Source: Streptomyces hiroshimensis (GTDB lineage: Bacteria; Actinomycetota; Actinomycetes; Streptomycetales; Streptomycetaceae). Taken from it: a stretch of 64,000 nt of DNA. Below the pieces are notes generated by a model. The model saw only the letters and a list, made by a program, of their open reading frames with translations, did no database searches and was not told the origin of the DNA. The DNA is taken from positions 1 to 64,000 of the forward strand of contig NZ_BMUT01000013.1 of NCBI RefSeq assembly GCF_014650335.1, in the 5' to 3' direction. Both the position numbers and the translations under genes were made by a program. This document shows, piece after piece, positions 8,811-16,766 of the stretch. Every line of letters starts with the position of its first letter. Within the stretch, counting starts at the first letter, position 1.

Positions 8811-8873
8811 AGGGCCGGAGGAAAGGACGAGGAAAAGACGAGGGGACGGGATAACGCCGCCCGGTCAGAGAAA

Positions 8874-8916
8874 GGCCCGGGGGCCGCGGGGTAGGGACCC
8901 CCCGCGACCCCCGGCC
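8874..8916. terminator. Bidirectional hairpin terminator
   Basis: A long, slightly imperfect G/C stem: GGCCCGGGGG pairs with CCCCCGGCC, and the inner CGCGGGG pairs with CCCCGCG, around a loop near TAGGGAC. It sits between the convergent cupin and SH3-like genes. Confidence 0.6.
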
Positions 8917-8921
8917 GCCGT

Positions 8922-9233
8922 TTACCAGCTCCAGTAACCGTGCGAGATCCAGCCGGACACGCCGGTGTTCACGTCGTAGACCTTGTCCCACTGACCGTCG
9001 CCCGAGACGTCACGGTGCGCCAGGCGGTGGTCGCTGTAGCAGAGGCCGACGACCGAGCTGGACGTGCTCGCGGCGGCGCGGATGCGGACGCCCTCGCCCG
9101 TGCAGTGGCCGTAGACGTCGTCGGCGTACGCCGGCGCCGCCAGAGCCGCGCCGCCGAGCGTGGCGGCGAACAGCAGGCCCGCCACGACAGCGCCACGCTT
9201 GCCCGCGCTCTTCCCCCGAATTGCAGAACTCAC
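8922..9233 (-). CDS. Secreted SH3-like domain protein
   Basis: A 103-residue exported protein. The N-terminus is a Sec signal peptide (KRGAVVAGLLFAATLGGAAL, then AAPAYA and likely cleavage before DDVYG). The mature part is one bacterial SH3-type domain (GEGVRIRAAASTSSSVVGLCYSDH ... WISHGYWSW) with two Cys that could form a disulphide. The GTG at 9231-9233 follows GGAG at proper distance. Small secreted SH3 proteins are common in Streptomyces and are thought to act at the cell wall; the role here is unknown. Confidence 0.85.
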   Translation of the reverse strand: MSSAIRGKSAGKRGAVVAGLLFAATLGGAALAAPAYADDVYGHCTGEGVRIRAAASTSSSVVGLCYSDHRLAHRDVSGDGQWDKVYDVNTGVSGWISHGYWSW

Positions 9234-9499
9234 TTATTACTCCTCGATGATGGTCAGACCGAGTGCCGATGATCTTGGACCCGGCGAGACGGGAACCTAC
9301 CAGCGGAATGATCTTGAAAAGGGCCCTGAAACGGTTCCAAGACATGTCCATGACCGGTTGGTGACAGTGGGCCATCGGAGGAGCGGAAGGGAGGCCCCTC
9401 GAAGCGGCTTCTAGGTCCCTCGGCGGCGCACCTACCCCGCGCCTCGTCGCCCATGCACAAGACGCGATGTCGCGTAAGACAGCCGACAGCCGACAGCAG

Positions 9500-9925
9500 T
9501 CAGAGGGTGAGCAGCCGGACGAGCACCACCGTCATCGTGCCCGCTGTGAATATCGACCCCAGCACGGTGAACAGCAGGTCGATCGCCTTCATGTCCCAGC
9601 CCTCGATCTCAAACCGGTGCGGGGCTTGCGGGTCGTACCGGACCATGACGTACGCCCCCACGCCGAAGTTGTTTCCGACCGCTCCGCGGCCGAACCTGGA
9701 TGAGTACTCGCACGTGCGCCCGTCCTGGGCCGTCCAGGCCGCGACCGGATGCTTGTACGTGGCGCCGTCGTCGTCCCTCCTGACCTCGTGGCGGACGATC
9801 CGGGCCTTGGCGGTGACACCTGTGCGGCGGAGCGCGCGGGCGCGGCGGAGGCCGTACACGCCGAAACCGAGAAATACCACCCCGATCGTCAAGGGGATGA
9901 GGGAGAAGAGCCATTCACGTTCCAT
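9500..9925 (-). CDS. DUF3592 domain membrane protein
   Basis: A 141-residue protein with one membrane helix at each end (FSLIPLTIGVVFLGFGVYGL and LLFTVLGSIFTAGTMTVVLV). Between them is a small beta-rich domain with a VRYDPQAPHRFEI segment typical of DUF3592, a widespread actinobacterial family of unknown function. The RARALRRTGVTAKARIV stretch after helix 1 is also characteristic. The 266 bp upstream of the SH3 gene (9234-9499) contain no supported gene. Confidence 0.85.
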   Translation of the reverse strand: MEREWLFSLIPLTIGVVFLGFGVYGLRRARALRRTGVTAKARIVRHEVRRDDDGATYKHPVAAWTAQDGRTCEYSSRFGRGAVGNNFGVGAYVMVRYDPQAPHRFEIEGWDMKAIDLLFTVLGSIFTAGTMTVVLVRLLTL

Positions 9926-10060
9926 GCGTGATGTGACGTGTGCGCTGGGATGGGGGTTGCGCTCGCTCCGGGCTGCCCGCCTTCAGCTCGTCGAGCAGCG
10001 CGTCATAGCGGGCGTCGCCGTGGTGGTGGGAGGCCAGTGTTCGCAGCCTGGCGATGTACC

Positions 10061-10278
10061 GACGTGACCCGACGGAACGACCTGGATGCTCTGGTCACTC
10101 TGGCCAAGGAGTGATTCGGCCGGCTCGACGTGCTGGTCAGCAATGCCGGATCCGGAACCATCTCGCCCCTCGACGATCTGCGCGTCGAGGAGTGGGACCA
10201 GATGGTCGACACCAACATCAAAGGTGTGCTGCACGGCATCGGCGCCGCACTGCCGGTCTTCCGGGCAGGTACCGGTCA
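10061..10278 (+). pseudogene. Short-chain dehydrogenase fragment with an internal stop
   Basis: The frame reads DVTRRNDLDALVTLAKE, stop, FGRLDVLVSNAG, then EEWDQMVDTNIKGVLHGIGA. This is the middle of an SDR (the NAG motif and the conserved N of the active-site helix), but it lacks the N-terminal Gly motif and the catalytic Tyr/Lys region. The TGA at 10112-10114 replaces an expected Arg codon. It abuts the Lrp gene end, where the similarity stops. A dead remnant. Upstream, 9926-10060 carries a short minus-strand stretch (ARLRTLASHHHGDARYDALL) that may be another gene fragment. Confidence 0.65.
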
Positions 10279-11259
10279 AGTGCCGGCGGTGAGCCGTTTG
10301 ACCTCGCGGAGGATGGGGGCCGTCTCGACGGCCTGGATGCCGGGGAGCGAGCCTATGCGGTGGTCGAGGTAGTGGTGGAGGTCGTGGGCACCGCGGAAGA
10401 CTCCGGTGGCCACGAGGTTGTGCGGACCGGTGGTGGCGGCCGCGAAGGCTGTTTCGGGGTGGGTGGCCAGGGCGCGGCCGGCGGCGGAGACTTCGCCGGG
10501 AGCCACCCGCAGCCAGAGGTGGGTCATCAGGTCGTAGCCCAGGTGCCGGGGTGAGAAGTCCACGGAGAAGCCCAGTGCGCCCTGGGTCCTGAGGCGTTCG
10601 AGGTGGCGTTGGACGCTGGAGGGCGAGCGACCGGTGGCGGTCGCGAGCTCGGGCAGGCCGGCCCGGCCGTCCCTGGCCAGCTCGGTGAGGAGAGCGCGGT
10701 CGGTGGCATCCAAGGTCAAGGGCCCGGGATGTCCGGGGCGCTCCGAGGCCGGCACCGGGACACCGTCCTCGTCCCTTTGGGCCGGGCCGAACGGGATCCC
10801 GCTGGCGTACCACGTGCTGGTGATACCGGTGAAGAGGCGTAGCAGGCAGTGGGCGCCGACGCCCACCACGCTCGGGGTGCGGGGTAGCTTCTCCAGGAGC
10901 AGGGCGTCCCGCTCGTGCGGCGTGGAGGTGGTGAGGGCGCAGTACAGCTCGGTGCCACCGGAGGCCAGCGAGATCCAGCTGGTGTCGGGCCGGCGGGCCA
11001 GGGCTTGGGCGACGGAGCCCACGGAGTCGGGAGCGCAGTGGATGCGCAGCAGCCAACGGGTCATCCCCAGCCGCGCCGGGACGGGCTGGCCGACGACGCG
11101 CAGGCCCAGCGTGCGCAGTCGGCTGTAGCGGCGGCCCACCGTGCGTTCCGAGGCGCCCAGCCGACGCGCGATGCGGCTCAGGGCCGCCCGTCCGTCGAGC
11201 TGGAGGGCTTGTAACAGCCCCAGTTCCAGAGCGTCGAAGGTGCCCGGTCCCCCCACCAC
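10276..11259 (-). CDS. Lrp/AsnC family regulator (double-domain)
   Basis: A 327-residue protein with two Lrp/AsnC units in tandem. Unit one has an N-terminal helix-turn-helix (FDALELGLLQALQLDGRA, then SRIARRLGASERTVGRR) and unit two repeats it (LDATDRALLTELARDGRAGL, then ATGRSPSSVQRHLERLR), each followed by a RAM-like effector half. This doubled layout is common in Streptomyces. The GTG pair at 11254-11259 is a reasonable start after GGGAGG. It is divergent from the 2-oxoglutarate oxygenase gene at 11520 and probably regulates it. Lrp-type proteins usually sense amino acids; the ligand is unknown. Confidence 0.9.
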   Translation of the reverse strand: MVGGPGTFDALELGLLQALQLDGRAALSRIARRLGASERTVGRRYSRLRTLGLRVVGQPVPARLGMTRWLLRIHCAPDSVGSVAQALARRPDTSWISLASGGTELYCALTTSTPHERDALLLEKLPRTPSVVGVGAHCLLRLFTGITSTWYASGIPFGPAQRDEDGVPVPASERPGHPGPLTLDATDRALLTELARDGRAGLPELATATGRSPSSVQRHLERLRTQGALGFSVDFSPRHLGYDLMTHLWLRVAPGEVSAAGRALATHPETAFAAATTGPHNLVATGVFRGAHDLHHYLDHRIGSLPGIQAVETAPILREVKRLTAGT

Positions 11260-11519
11260 CCCTTGGCCTCCCGTGTGTTCGCGCCGTCTCGTGGCTCTCC
11301 GCGGCAAGGTCCGAGAATAGGCGACCGGTGCCGGCTGCGCCCGCAGCTGCCTGCGTGCCCTGCCTGCCCCGCTCGCCGGATTCTCCCGTCTCGTCGGCCA
11401 GAGGCGCCTGTTCCTCCCGATTCCCGGCGGATGGCTGGGGTGGCGCCCGCTCCTCGAACAACCATGGCCGGACCGCTCCACCTCCCCGGACGCGGAAGGA
11501 CAAGGAGGAGAAGAGCAGC

Positions 11520-12485
11520 ATGAGCACTTCCACCATTCCCACGATCGACCTCTCACTGTGGCGGACCGGTGACCGCCAGGACCGCGACCGTCTCGCCGTG
11601 ACCGTCGACCAGGCGCTCGAACGGGCGGGCTTCCTGCTCGTCACCGGTCATGGCGTCCACCCGGACCTGCCCGCCGCAATCCGTACCGCGGCCCGCACCT
11701 TCTTCCATCAGCCGGCCGACGCCAAGCTGCCGTTCCTGGCGAAGACCGGCCAGTACGGCTGGAGCGGTCCGGGAGCGGTGGCCACCGGCCGGGCGGAAGG
11801 CGTGATGACACCACCCGACCTGGTGGAAACCTGGTCGGCGGCCCCTGGCCCGTACGACGCCACGGCCGGGCGCCCCGAGCCCGAAATGCTCCCGGACTCC
11901 TGGCCGTCCCGGCCCCCGGCCCTTCGCCCCCTCCTTACGCAGTACGTACGGTCCATGCGAGCGCTCGCCGACGAACTGCTGGAACTTCTGGCGGCGGCCC
12001 TGCGCCGGACACTCGACTTCTTCACCCGCCACACCACCCGCCCCGACTGGACCCTGACCCTCAACTGGTATCCCGCCATCAACACCACGGGAGCGCCGCG
12101 GCCGGGCCAGTTCCGTGTCGGTCCGCACACCGACTTCGGCACCATCACCGTCCTCGACCGGCAGCCCGGAAAGGGTGGCCTGCAGATCCACACGGAGGAC
12201 AGCGGCTGGCAGGACGCCCCTTACGACCCCGAGGCGCTCACCGTCAACATCGGTGACCTGATGGCCCGCTGGACCGGCGACCGCTGGCGCTCCGGCCGCC
12301 ACCGTGTGCTGGCCCCGCCCGCCGACGCCCGGTCCGAGGACCTGCTGTCTCTGGTCTACTTCTTCGACTGCGATCCGCACACCGTCGTCGAGTCGCTCCC
12401 CGCCCCCATCGGCCGAGTGGCCCACTCTCCGGTCACGGCCCGCGCCTACGTCCGGTCCAAGGTCGCCGAGATCGCCCTGAGGTGA
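11520..12485 (+). CDS. 2-oxoglutarate/Fe(II)-dependent oxygenase (isopenicillin N synthase-like)
   Basis: A 321-residue protein of the IPNS/DIOX superfamily. The N-terminal DIOX region (MSTSTIPTIDLSLW ... GFLLVTGHGV) is followed by the double-stranded beta-helix with the metal triad: His and Asp in GPHTDFGTITVLD and the distal His in SGRHRVLAP. Downstream residues for 2-oxoglutarate binding are not obvious. The ATG at 11520 follows AAGGAGGAG. It is divergent from an Lrp-family regulator. Family members hydroxylate, desaturate or cyclise small molecules; gibberellin-20-oxidase-like labels are common in databases but not informative. Substrate unknown. Confidence 0.9.
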   Translation: MSTSTIPTIDLSLWRTGDRQDRDRLAVTVDQALERAGFLLVTGHGVHPDLPAAIRTAARTFFHQPADAKLPFLAKTGQYGWSGPGAVATGRAEGVMTPPDLVETWSAAPGPYDATAGRPEPEMLPDSWPSRPPALRPLLTQYVRSMRALADELLELLAAALRRTLDFFTRHTTRPDWTLTLNWYPAINTTGAPRPGQFRVGPHTDFGTITVLDRQPGKGGLQIHTEDSGWQDAPYDPEALTVNIGDLMARWTGDRWRSGRHRVLAPPADARSEDLLSLVYFFDCDPHTVVESLPAPIGRVAHSPVTARAYVRSKVAEIALR

Positions 12486-12537
12486 CGGCACCGCACGGCG
12501 GACACCACACACGCCCTGGCTGGGCCCGGCCCGGCCG

Positions 12538-13992
12538 TCAGGGTGTGGCGCCGAGCCGCCTGACCAGGTCACCTTCCTCGCGTTCCAGTTGCATGATCTC
12601 CTCCACAGCGCTCAACCACTGCATCGATTCCTCGGCCCGGCGGCGCCCCTCCCTGATCGGGGCGAGACGCGATTCGCCTTCCCGACGTTCGCGATCGAGC
12701 TCCTGCGCCGGGTCGAAATCCTCGCTGTCCGGTGCCGGCCGTTGCGGTTTCGGCGGCGCGACGCCGAAGACTCGAAGGACGATGCTCGCATCCTCTTCCC
12801 AGACATGAGCCGGGCGGGTCTGACGCTCGACGTCCTGCTTGCTTACGGCGCCCTTTCGGAGCTTGCGCTGCAGGAAGTCGGGGTCGATCATGCCGAGCAG
12901 ATCGGGCCGGTTCGCCGTGTCGGACCGGCCTACGGTGAACTGCTCCACCTTCTTGCCGGCCGAACTGGTTGCGGTCGCCTCAAGGTAGGTGTCCACAAAT
13001 CCGAACAAGTGAGCGAGTTCATGGGCTACTACAGTGACCCTCGAACCTTCGAGATGGGCCGGCGCGAGGCTGATCACGCCGGTGACCGCAGTACCGCTCG
13101 ACGGTTCACTGTCCGGCGTGCGCACCCGGATCACGAACGACTCCGTGGGGTTCGGCAAATCGTTGCGCAGGTACGTCAGCCGAGGCAGCAGACGGAACTT
13201 CATGCCGGCATATTCGCCGCGCGTGATATCCACCTGCCACGCGTCACTGATCGCGGACTCGATCCGCGGGATGTCATTCTTCGCGCGCTTCTGGGCATCC
13301 TGATCCGCCATGCCCGCATAAGCGATCTGGATGTTGACGGTCAACGTCACCGTGTCGCCGCTTCGAGCCACCGTCGCCGCGCGGCGCATTCTGCGCCCCG
13401 CGACCGTACCGCCCCACAACTCGGGGGCCGCGCGCTCCGAACGCGACGTCGACCGGTCCCGTTCCATACCGCGGGCAACCGCATCACGCTGCCGGGCACG
13501 TTCGGCCGAATCGACGAATCTCTCCGTGGACATCCGTTCCAGTGCACGAAGCTGCGCCAGACGCGCACGTACCGTCTGCAGACGGCCCATCAGCGCCTGC
13601 CGGTCGTTTTCGGCCTGGACCACCGGTGCGGCCCCGGCCCGCCCACAGGTTTGCTCTACGACGTGGCCCAGCTCGTGTGCGAGCAGCCTGCGCCCGCCCG
13701 GCGTGCTCGGCGCATATCGGCCCGCGCCGAAGACGATATCCGTACCGTACGTGTACGCATGGGCCTGAACGGCATGTGCCGACGCCGCGGCTTCCTGATC
13801 GGAGTGCACCCTCACATGGCTGAAATCGCAACCAAATGAGGCCCCCATGGCGCCCCGGACATCTTTGTCCATCGTATGCCCATACCGGTGATCCAGCAGC
13901 TTGGTCACGGCGGGTGGCCGCCGGATATGGGGGGTCACGGCATGTGAAGACTCATGGCGCAAGCGCATACACGTCCGAGCGTCATACTCCAT
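12538..13992 (-). CDS. eCIS-core (DUF4157) domain protein with two HExxH motifs
   Basis: A 484-residue protein. Residues about 35-115 form the DUF4157/eCIS-core domain (HTMDKDVRGAMGASFGCDFS, VRVHSDQEAAASAHAVQAHA, TDIVFGAG) ending in the HELGH motif at His106. A second zinc-protease-like motif HELAHLFGF at His324 lies in an independent C-terminal domain preceded by VTVNIQIAYAGM and ISLAPAHLEGS. The last 60 residues are a charged coiled coil. DUF4157 domains mark cargo or accessory proteins of extracellular contractile injection systems and other toxin-like proteins. No sheath, tube or baseplate gene is present here, so it is an orphan. There is no signal peptide. The ATG at 13992 has GGAG ten bases upstream; Met9 is an alternative. 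Confidence 0.85.
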   Translation of the reverse strand: MEYDARTCMRLRHESSHAVTPHIRRPPAVTKLLDHRYGHTMDKDVRGAMGASFGCDFSHVRVHSDQEAAASAHAVQAHAYTYGTDIVFGAGRYAPSTPGGRRLLAHELGHVVEQTCGRAGAAPVVQAENDRQALMGRLQTVRARLAQLRALERMSTERFVDSAERARQRDAVARGMERDRSTSRSERAAPELWGGTVAGRRMRRAATVARSGDTVTLTVNIQIAYAGMADQDAQKRAKNDIPRIESAISDAWQVDITRGEYAGMKFRLLPRLTYLRNDLPNPTESFVIRVRTPDSEPSSGTAVTGVISLAPAHLEGSRVTVVAHELAHLFGFVDTYLEATATSSAGKKVEQFTVGRSDTANRPDLLGMIDPDFLQRKLRKGAVSKQDVERQTRPAHVWEEDASIVLRVFGVAPPKPQRPAPDSEDFDPAQELDRERREGESRLAPIREGRRRAEESMQWLSAVEEIMQLEREEGDLVRRLGATP

Positions 13993-14104
13993 ACAGCAGC
14001 TCCAGCTCTGCCATTGCCGCGTCGCCGACGCATCGCCGGGCAGGCAGGCAGGTGTAGGCGCAGGTGCAGGTGGCGGCGAACGCCTGCCGACGGGCCGGCC
14101 CCGG

Positions 14105-14566
14105 TCAGGTCACGGGCTCATCAGGCACGATGTGCATCGCCGCCTCCTCCGCGGAGGCCGCCCCGCCGTCGATTCCCACGTCCCGGGCGTAGACGTCGTT
14201 GCGCCGAGGGGGCATGGCGTCGATGGTGGCGGTCAGGCGCCCGGCGCGCTCGGCGCCGGCCTCCTCGTCGATGGGCTCGCCCTCTCCACCGGGCAGATCG
14301 CCGATGCCGTCCCCGTCCGGCACCGTGATGTCGGGGACCTCCTCGGCAAGCCGCTGATCCAGGCTTTCGCGCTCGCGTTGCTCGCGGGCCGTCGTGCCGT
14401 GGTGCCCCACGCCGAGCGGCCTCTCCGGGGGCGAGTAGCCCGCATCCAGCATCTGGTCGTAGAGATCGCCGTCGAGCGCATTCTCCAGGTCCAGGTCGCC
14501 AGGGTTGTCCCGGCGGTCGGACCGGGCAGGCTGGTAGACCTCGTCACCCATCACGTCATCGGACAT
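14105..14566 (-). CDS. DUF5709 domain-containing protein
   Basis: A 153-residue very acidic, soluble protein beginning MSDDVMGDEVYQPARSD. The order LENALDGDLYDQMLDAGYSPPERPLGV, TAREQRERESLDQRLAEEVPD, GRLTATID and AAMHIV is that of the actinobacterial DUF5709 family. Function is unknown in the family. The ATG at 14564-14566 is preferred over the longer upstream frame, which is Arg-rich and unlike the family; GGAGG lies upstream. It is divergent from the secreted cupin across 260 bp that hold no other gene. Confidence 0.85.
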   Translation of the reverse strand: MSDDVMGDEVYQPARSDRRDNPGDLDLENALDGDLYDQMLDAGYSPPERPLGVGHHGTTAREQRERESLDQRLAEEVPDITVPDGDGIGDLPGGEGEPIDEEAGAERAGRLTATIDAMPPRRNDVYARDVGIDGGAASAEEAAMHIVPDEPVT

Positions 14567-14826
14567 AGTGAGGCAGCCTCCTCCCGCACGGTTCCGCGGC
14601 GACGGCCTACCTCCACTCTCCCCTGTACGGCTGCTTCGCGCTCCCCGAGGGCGCCGAAAGCGGGTGGCCACGGTCCCCCGCTTCCGGTCTTCGCGGACGC
14701 CGGAGGTACGTGCCTACCGCCCGGAAGCGGGCTCACAACCGGCCCGGGGCGGAATCGCTCACACGCGTCCTCACTCCTTGCCAGAATCGGGAACGTCACA
14801 GCACTGAAGTGAAGTGGGGTTGAGCC

Positions 14827-15285
14827 GTGGGACTCTCTCGTGGGCTGCGAACAGCGGCCGCTGCAGGGGCATTGGTGGCAACGGCCGGGTTCTGCCTCCC
14901 CTCGGATGCCGCCGGTCCGGCACCGGTCATCAATGAGGTGGCGCAGGGAACACAGACCGGTCCGGTGAAGGTGTCGGTCTCCGGACCCCTACAGGTCCTC
15001 TTCCGTGAAATCACCATCCCTCCGGGCGGTACCACGGGAAAACACTGCCACCACGGCCAGCTGGTCGGCGTGGTGAAGTCCGGAACGCTCACGCACTACG
15101 CACCCGTCTACCCCGGCGGCGTCCATGTGTACCGTACAGGCGACTCCATCACCGAAGGCAGGGGATACGTCCACGAGGGGCGCAACGAGGGATCCGATCC
15201 CCTGGTGCTGTGGGCCACCTACATGACCCCGGAGGGAAAGCCGCCGGCGGAGACCGATCTCGACAAGTGCGATCGGCCGCACTGA
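14827..15285 (+). CDS. Secreted cupin-fold protein
   Basis: A 152-residue exported protein with a signal peptide (GLRTAAAAGALVATAGFCLP, cleavage near SDAAG). The mature part is a small cupin (FREITIPPGGTTGKHCHHGQ, later GRGYVHEGRNEG) with several His that could bind metal. The start is a GTG at 14827. Function unknown. It ends convergent to the RiPP precursor at 15437-15601, with a strong hairpin between. Confidence 0.82.
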   Translation: MGLSRGLRTAAAAGALVATAGFCLPSDAAGPAPVINEVAQGTQTGPVKVSVSGPLQVLFREITIPPGGTTGKHCHHGQLVGVVKSGTLTHYAPVYPGGVHVYRTGDSITEGRGYVHEGRNEGSDPLVLWATYMTPEGKPPAETDLDKCDRPH

Positions 15286-15356
15286 AGCGGCGAGGACTTC
15301 CTCTCAGCGTCATGGCGTGGTGCGTCGCGCGGCCGTGACCGCGCGGTCATCGCGCG

Positions 15357-15394
15357 GAAGCCGGCAGCGGCGAGGCGCGCCCGCTGCCGGCTTC
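15357..15394. terminator. Strong bidirectional hairpin terminator
   Basis: A perfect 14-bp stem (GAAGCCGGCAGCGG at 15357-15370 and its complement at 15381-15394) with a 10-base loop. It closes the RiPP operon on the minus strand and the secreted-cupin gene on the plus strand. Confidence 0.75.
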
Positions 15395-15436
15395 GGTGCT
15401 GCAGCCGGGCATCCGGCCCGTCTGCTCACAGGGCGA

Positions 15437-15601
15437 TCAGCAGATGCCCAGGAAGTGACAGAAGATGTCCAGGCTGGCGATACCCACGCGCTCGCGGACC
15501 TGCTCGGCGGGGACGGTCAGGGCCTCGCGGTGGGTTTCGATCCGCTCGGTGAGCGGGGCGGGGCGGTAGGCGGGCGTCTCAGGAGTGAGCGTGTTCTGCA
15601 T
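15437..15601 (-). CDS. Putative RiPP precursor peptide for the adjacent radical SAM enzyme
   Basis: A 54-residue peptide. The first 40 residues are polar and leader-like (MQNTLTPETPAYRPAPL ... ALTVPAEQVRERV), and the C-terminus is a short aromatic/Cys core, IASLDIFCHFLGIC. Its ATG (15599-15601) lies inside the last codons of the radical SAM gene, a 23-base overlap, so the two are translationally coupled. GGAAGGGA precedes the start. Aromatic residues in the core (F, H, F) fit three-residue cyclophane motifs, while the two Cys would fit thioether (sactipeptide-type) links; sequence alone cannot decide. It has no close match that I can name. A hairpin terminator follows about 40 bases downstream. 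Confidence 0.65.
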   Translation of the reverse strand: MQNTLTPETPAYRPAPLTERIETHREALTVPAEQVRERVGIASLDIFCHFLGIC

Positions 15602-16709
15602 GACGAAGAATCCCTTCCATGAGGTTGATCCTGCTGGTGCGGCAATATGCGGTTTCAGTGGCATCCAGGCATCCGGTCTCGAAGTACTTGTTGGATGCCT
15701 GGCCGCCACGGCAGTAGGCGAAGTACTCGCACACGGCACGGCAGTTGGCGATGCCGTCGAGCGTCTCGGCGACCCATGGGACGCCGCCGGCTTCGGCCAT
15801 GAGCCCGGCCAGTGGTGTGTGGAGGACGTTGCCGACCGTGAAGGGCCCGTGGCGCGGCGAGGAGAACCCGGCCAGGTCCGGGCTGACGGGGACGACCTCG
15901 CCGTCGAAGGTGACCATGGGCAGGAGAGGGATCGGGAGGGCGGCACGCCGGGCAGCGGTGCCGGTCAGTTCGGCGCGGACGTAGCTGTAGGCGTCTTCGA
16001 GCTCGCGGACGCGGATGCGGGGGTCGGCCTGCCAGCGAGCGGCCAGTTCCTGCCAGAACGCGATCACCGAGGGGCCCGTCTCGTGCCCAGAGGCCTCGTT
16101 CACGCCCTTGCGTTCGGCAAGGTTGACGCCGAGCAGGTCACAGCCCAGTTCGCAGGCGAATCCGTACAGGTCGGCCGCGGCCTGCGGGCTCGGATCCGTC
16201 ACCACGGAGATGAGGCTGAAGCGCAGCCCGTGCTGCCGCAGTCGCTCGATACCGCGCAATGCCTTGTCCGTGCTCGCCCGGCCGGCGTGGTCGACGCGGG
16301 CGGCGTTGGCCGGGCCGGGGCCGTCGATGCTCACGCTCACGTACACAGGCCGGGAGGCGAAGAGTTCGCACCACGCCTGATCGATGAGTGTGGCGTTGGT
16401 CTGTACGGCGTGGACGATGGGATGGTCCTCACCGGGCCCGAACCGTTCCAGCAGCGCGCGGAAGTGGGAGAGCCCGGTGGCCAGTGGTTCGCCGCCGTGC
16501 CATACGACGGCGACCGGATGCCGGCGTGACCACTGGCGGACGGTGTCGTGGACCGCGTCGGCCACCTCCAACCGCATGCGTTTCGCCAGGGCCCGCTCCG
16601 GCAGATAGCAGTAGCGGCAGTCCAGATTGCACAGGGTCATCGGCTGCATCAGCACCGTCGGCGCTGTCTCGGCCAGCCGCACCGGATCAGAGCCTGCCGG
16701 GTGTTCCAT
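15579..16709 (-). CDS. Radical SAM/SPASM RiPP maturase
   Basis: A 376-residue radical SAM enzyme. The cluster motif CNLDCRYC places Cys27, Cys31 and Cys34; VVWHGGEPLATG, HAVQTNATLID and VSVSIDGPG are the next conserved blocks. The C-terminus holds a SPASM-type Cys set (CRAVCEYFAYCRGG ... CLDATETAYC) for auxiliary Fe-S clusters. The overall pattern resembles cyclophane-forming maturases of the GrrM/XyeB/AmcB kind, which join aromatic side chains to neighbouring beta-carbons. The gene's 3' end overlaps the small precursor gene. It follows the ABC exporter by 57 bp on the same strand and appears to be the penultimate gene of the lasso operon. Assignment to one maturase family is inference. Confidence 0.85.
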   Translation of the reverse strand: MEHPAGSDPVRLAETAPTVLMQPMTLCNLDCRYCYLPERALAKRMRLEVADAVHDTVRQWSRRHPVAVVWHGGEPLATGLSHFRALLERFGPGEDHPIVHAVQTNATLIDQAWCELFASRPVYVSVSIDGPGPANAARVDHAGRASTDKALRGIERLRQHGLRFSLISVVTDPSPQAAADLYGFACELGCDLLGVNLAERKGVNEASGHETGPSVIAFWQELAARWQADPRIRVRELEDAYSYVRAELTGTAARRAALPIPLLPMVTFDGEVVPVSPDLAGFSSPRHGPFTVGNVLHTPLAGLMAEAGGVPWVAETLDGIANCRAVCEYFAYCRGGQASNKYFETGCLDATETAYCRTSRINLMEGILRHAEHAHS

Positions 16710-16766
16710 GCCTCGTCACCTTCCTGTTCCTGTCGAACAAGGGCGTTGGACTTGAGTCCCCAGCCG

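Noticed and set aside
9960..10060. Short minus-strand coding-like stretch (ARLRTLASHHHGDARYDALL)
   Set aside because: Too short and without a recognised family to list as its own gene; mentioned with the SDR fragment.
9983..11644. A 553-codon minus-strand frame overlapping the Lrp gene
   Set aside because: Pro/Arg-rich reading of the Lrp gene in another frame; the Lrp frame has two clear helix-turn-helix motifs.
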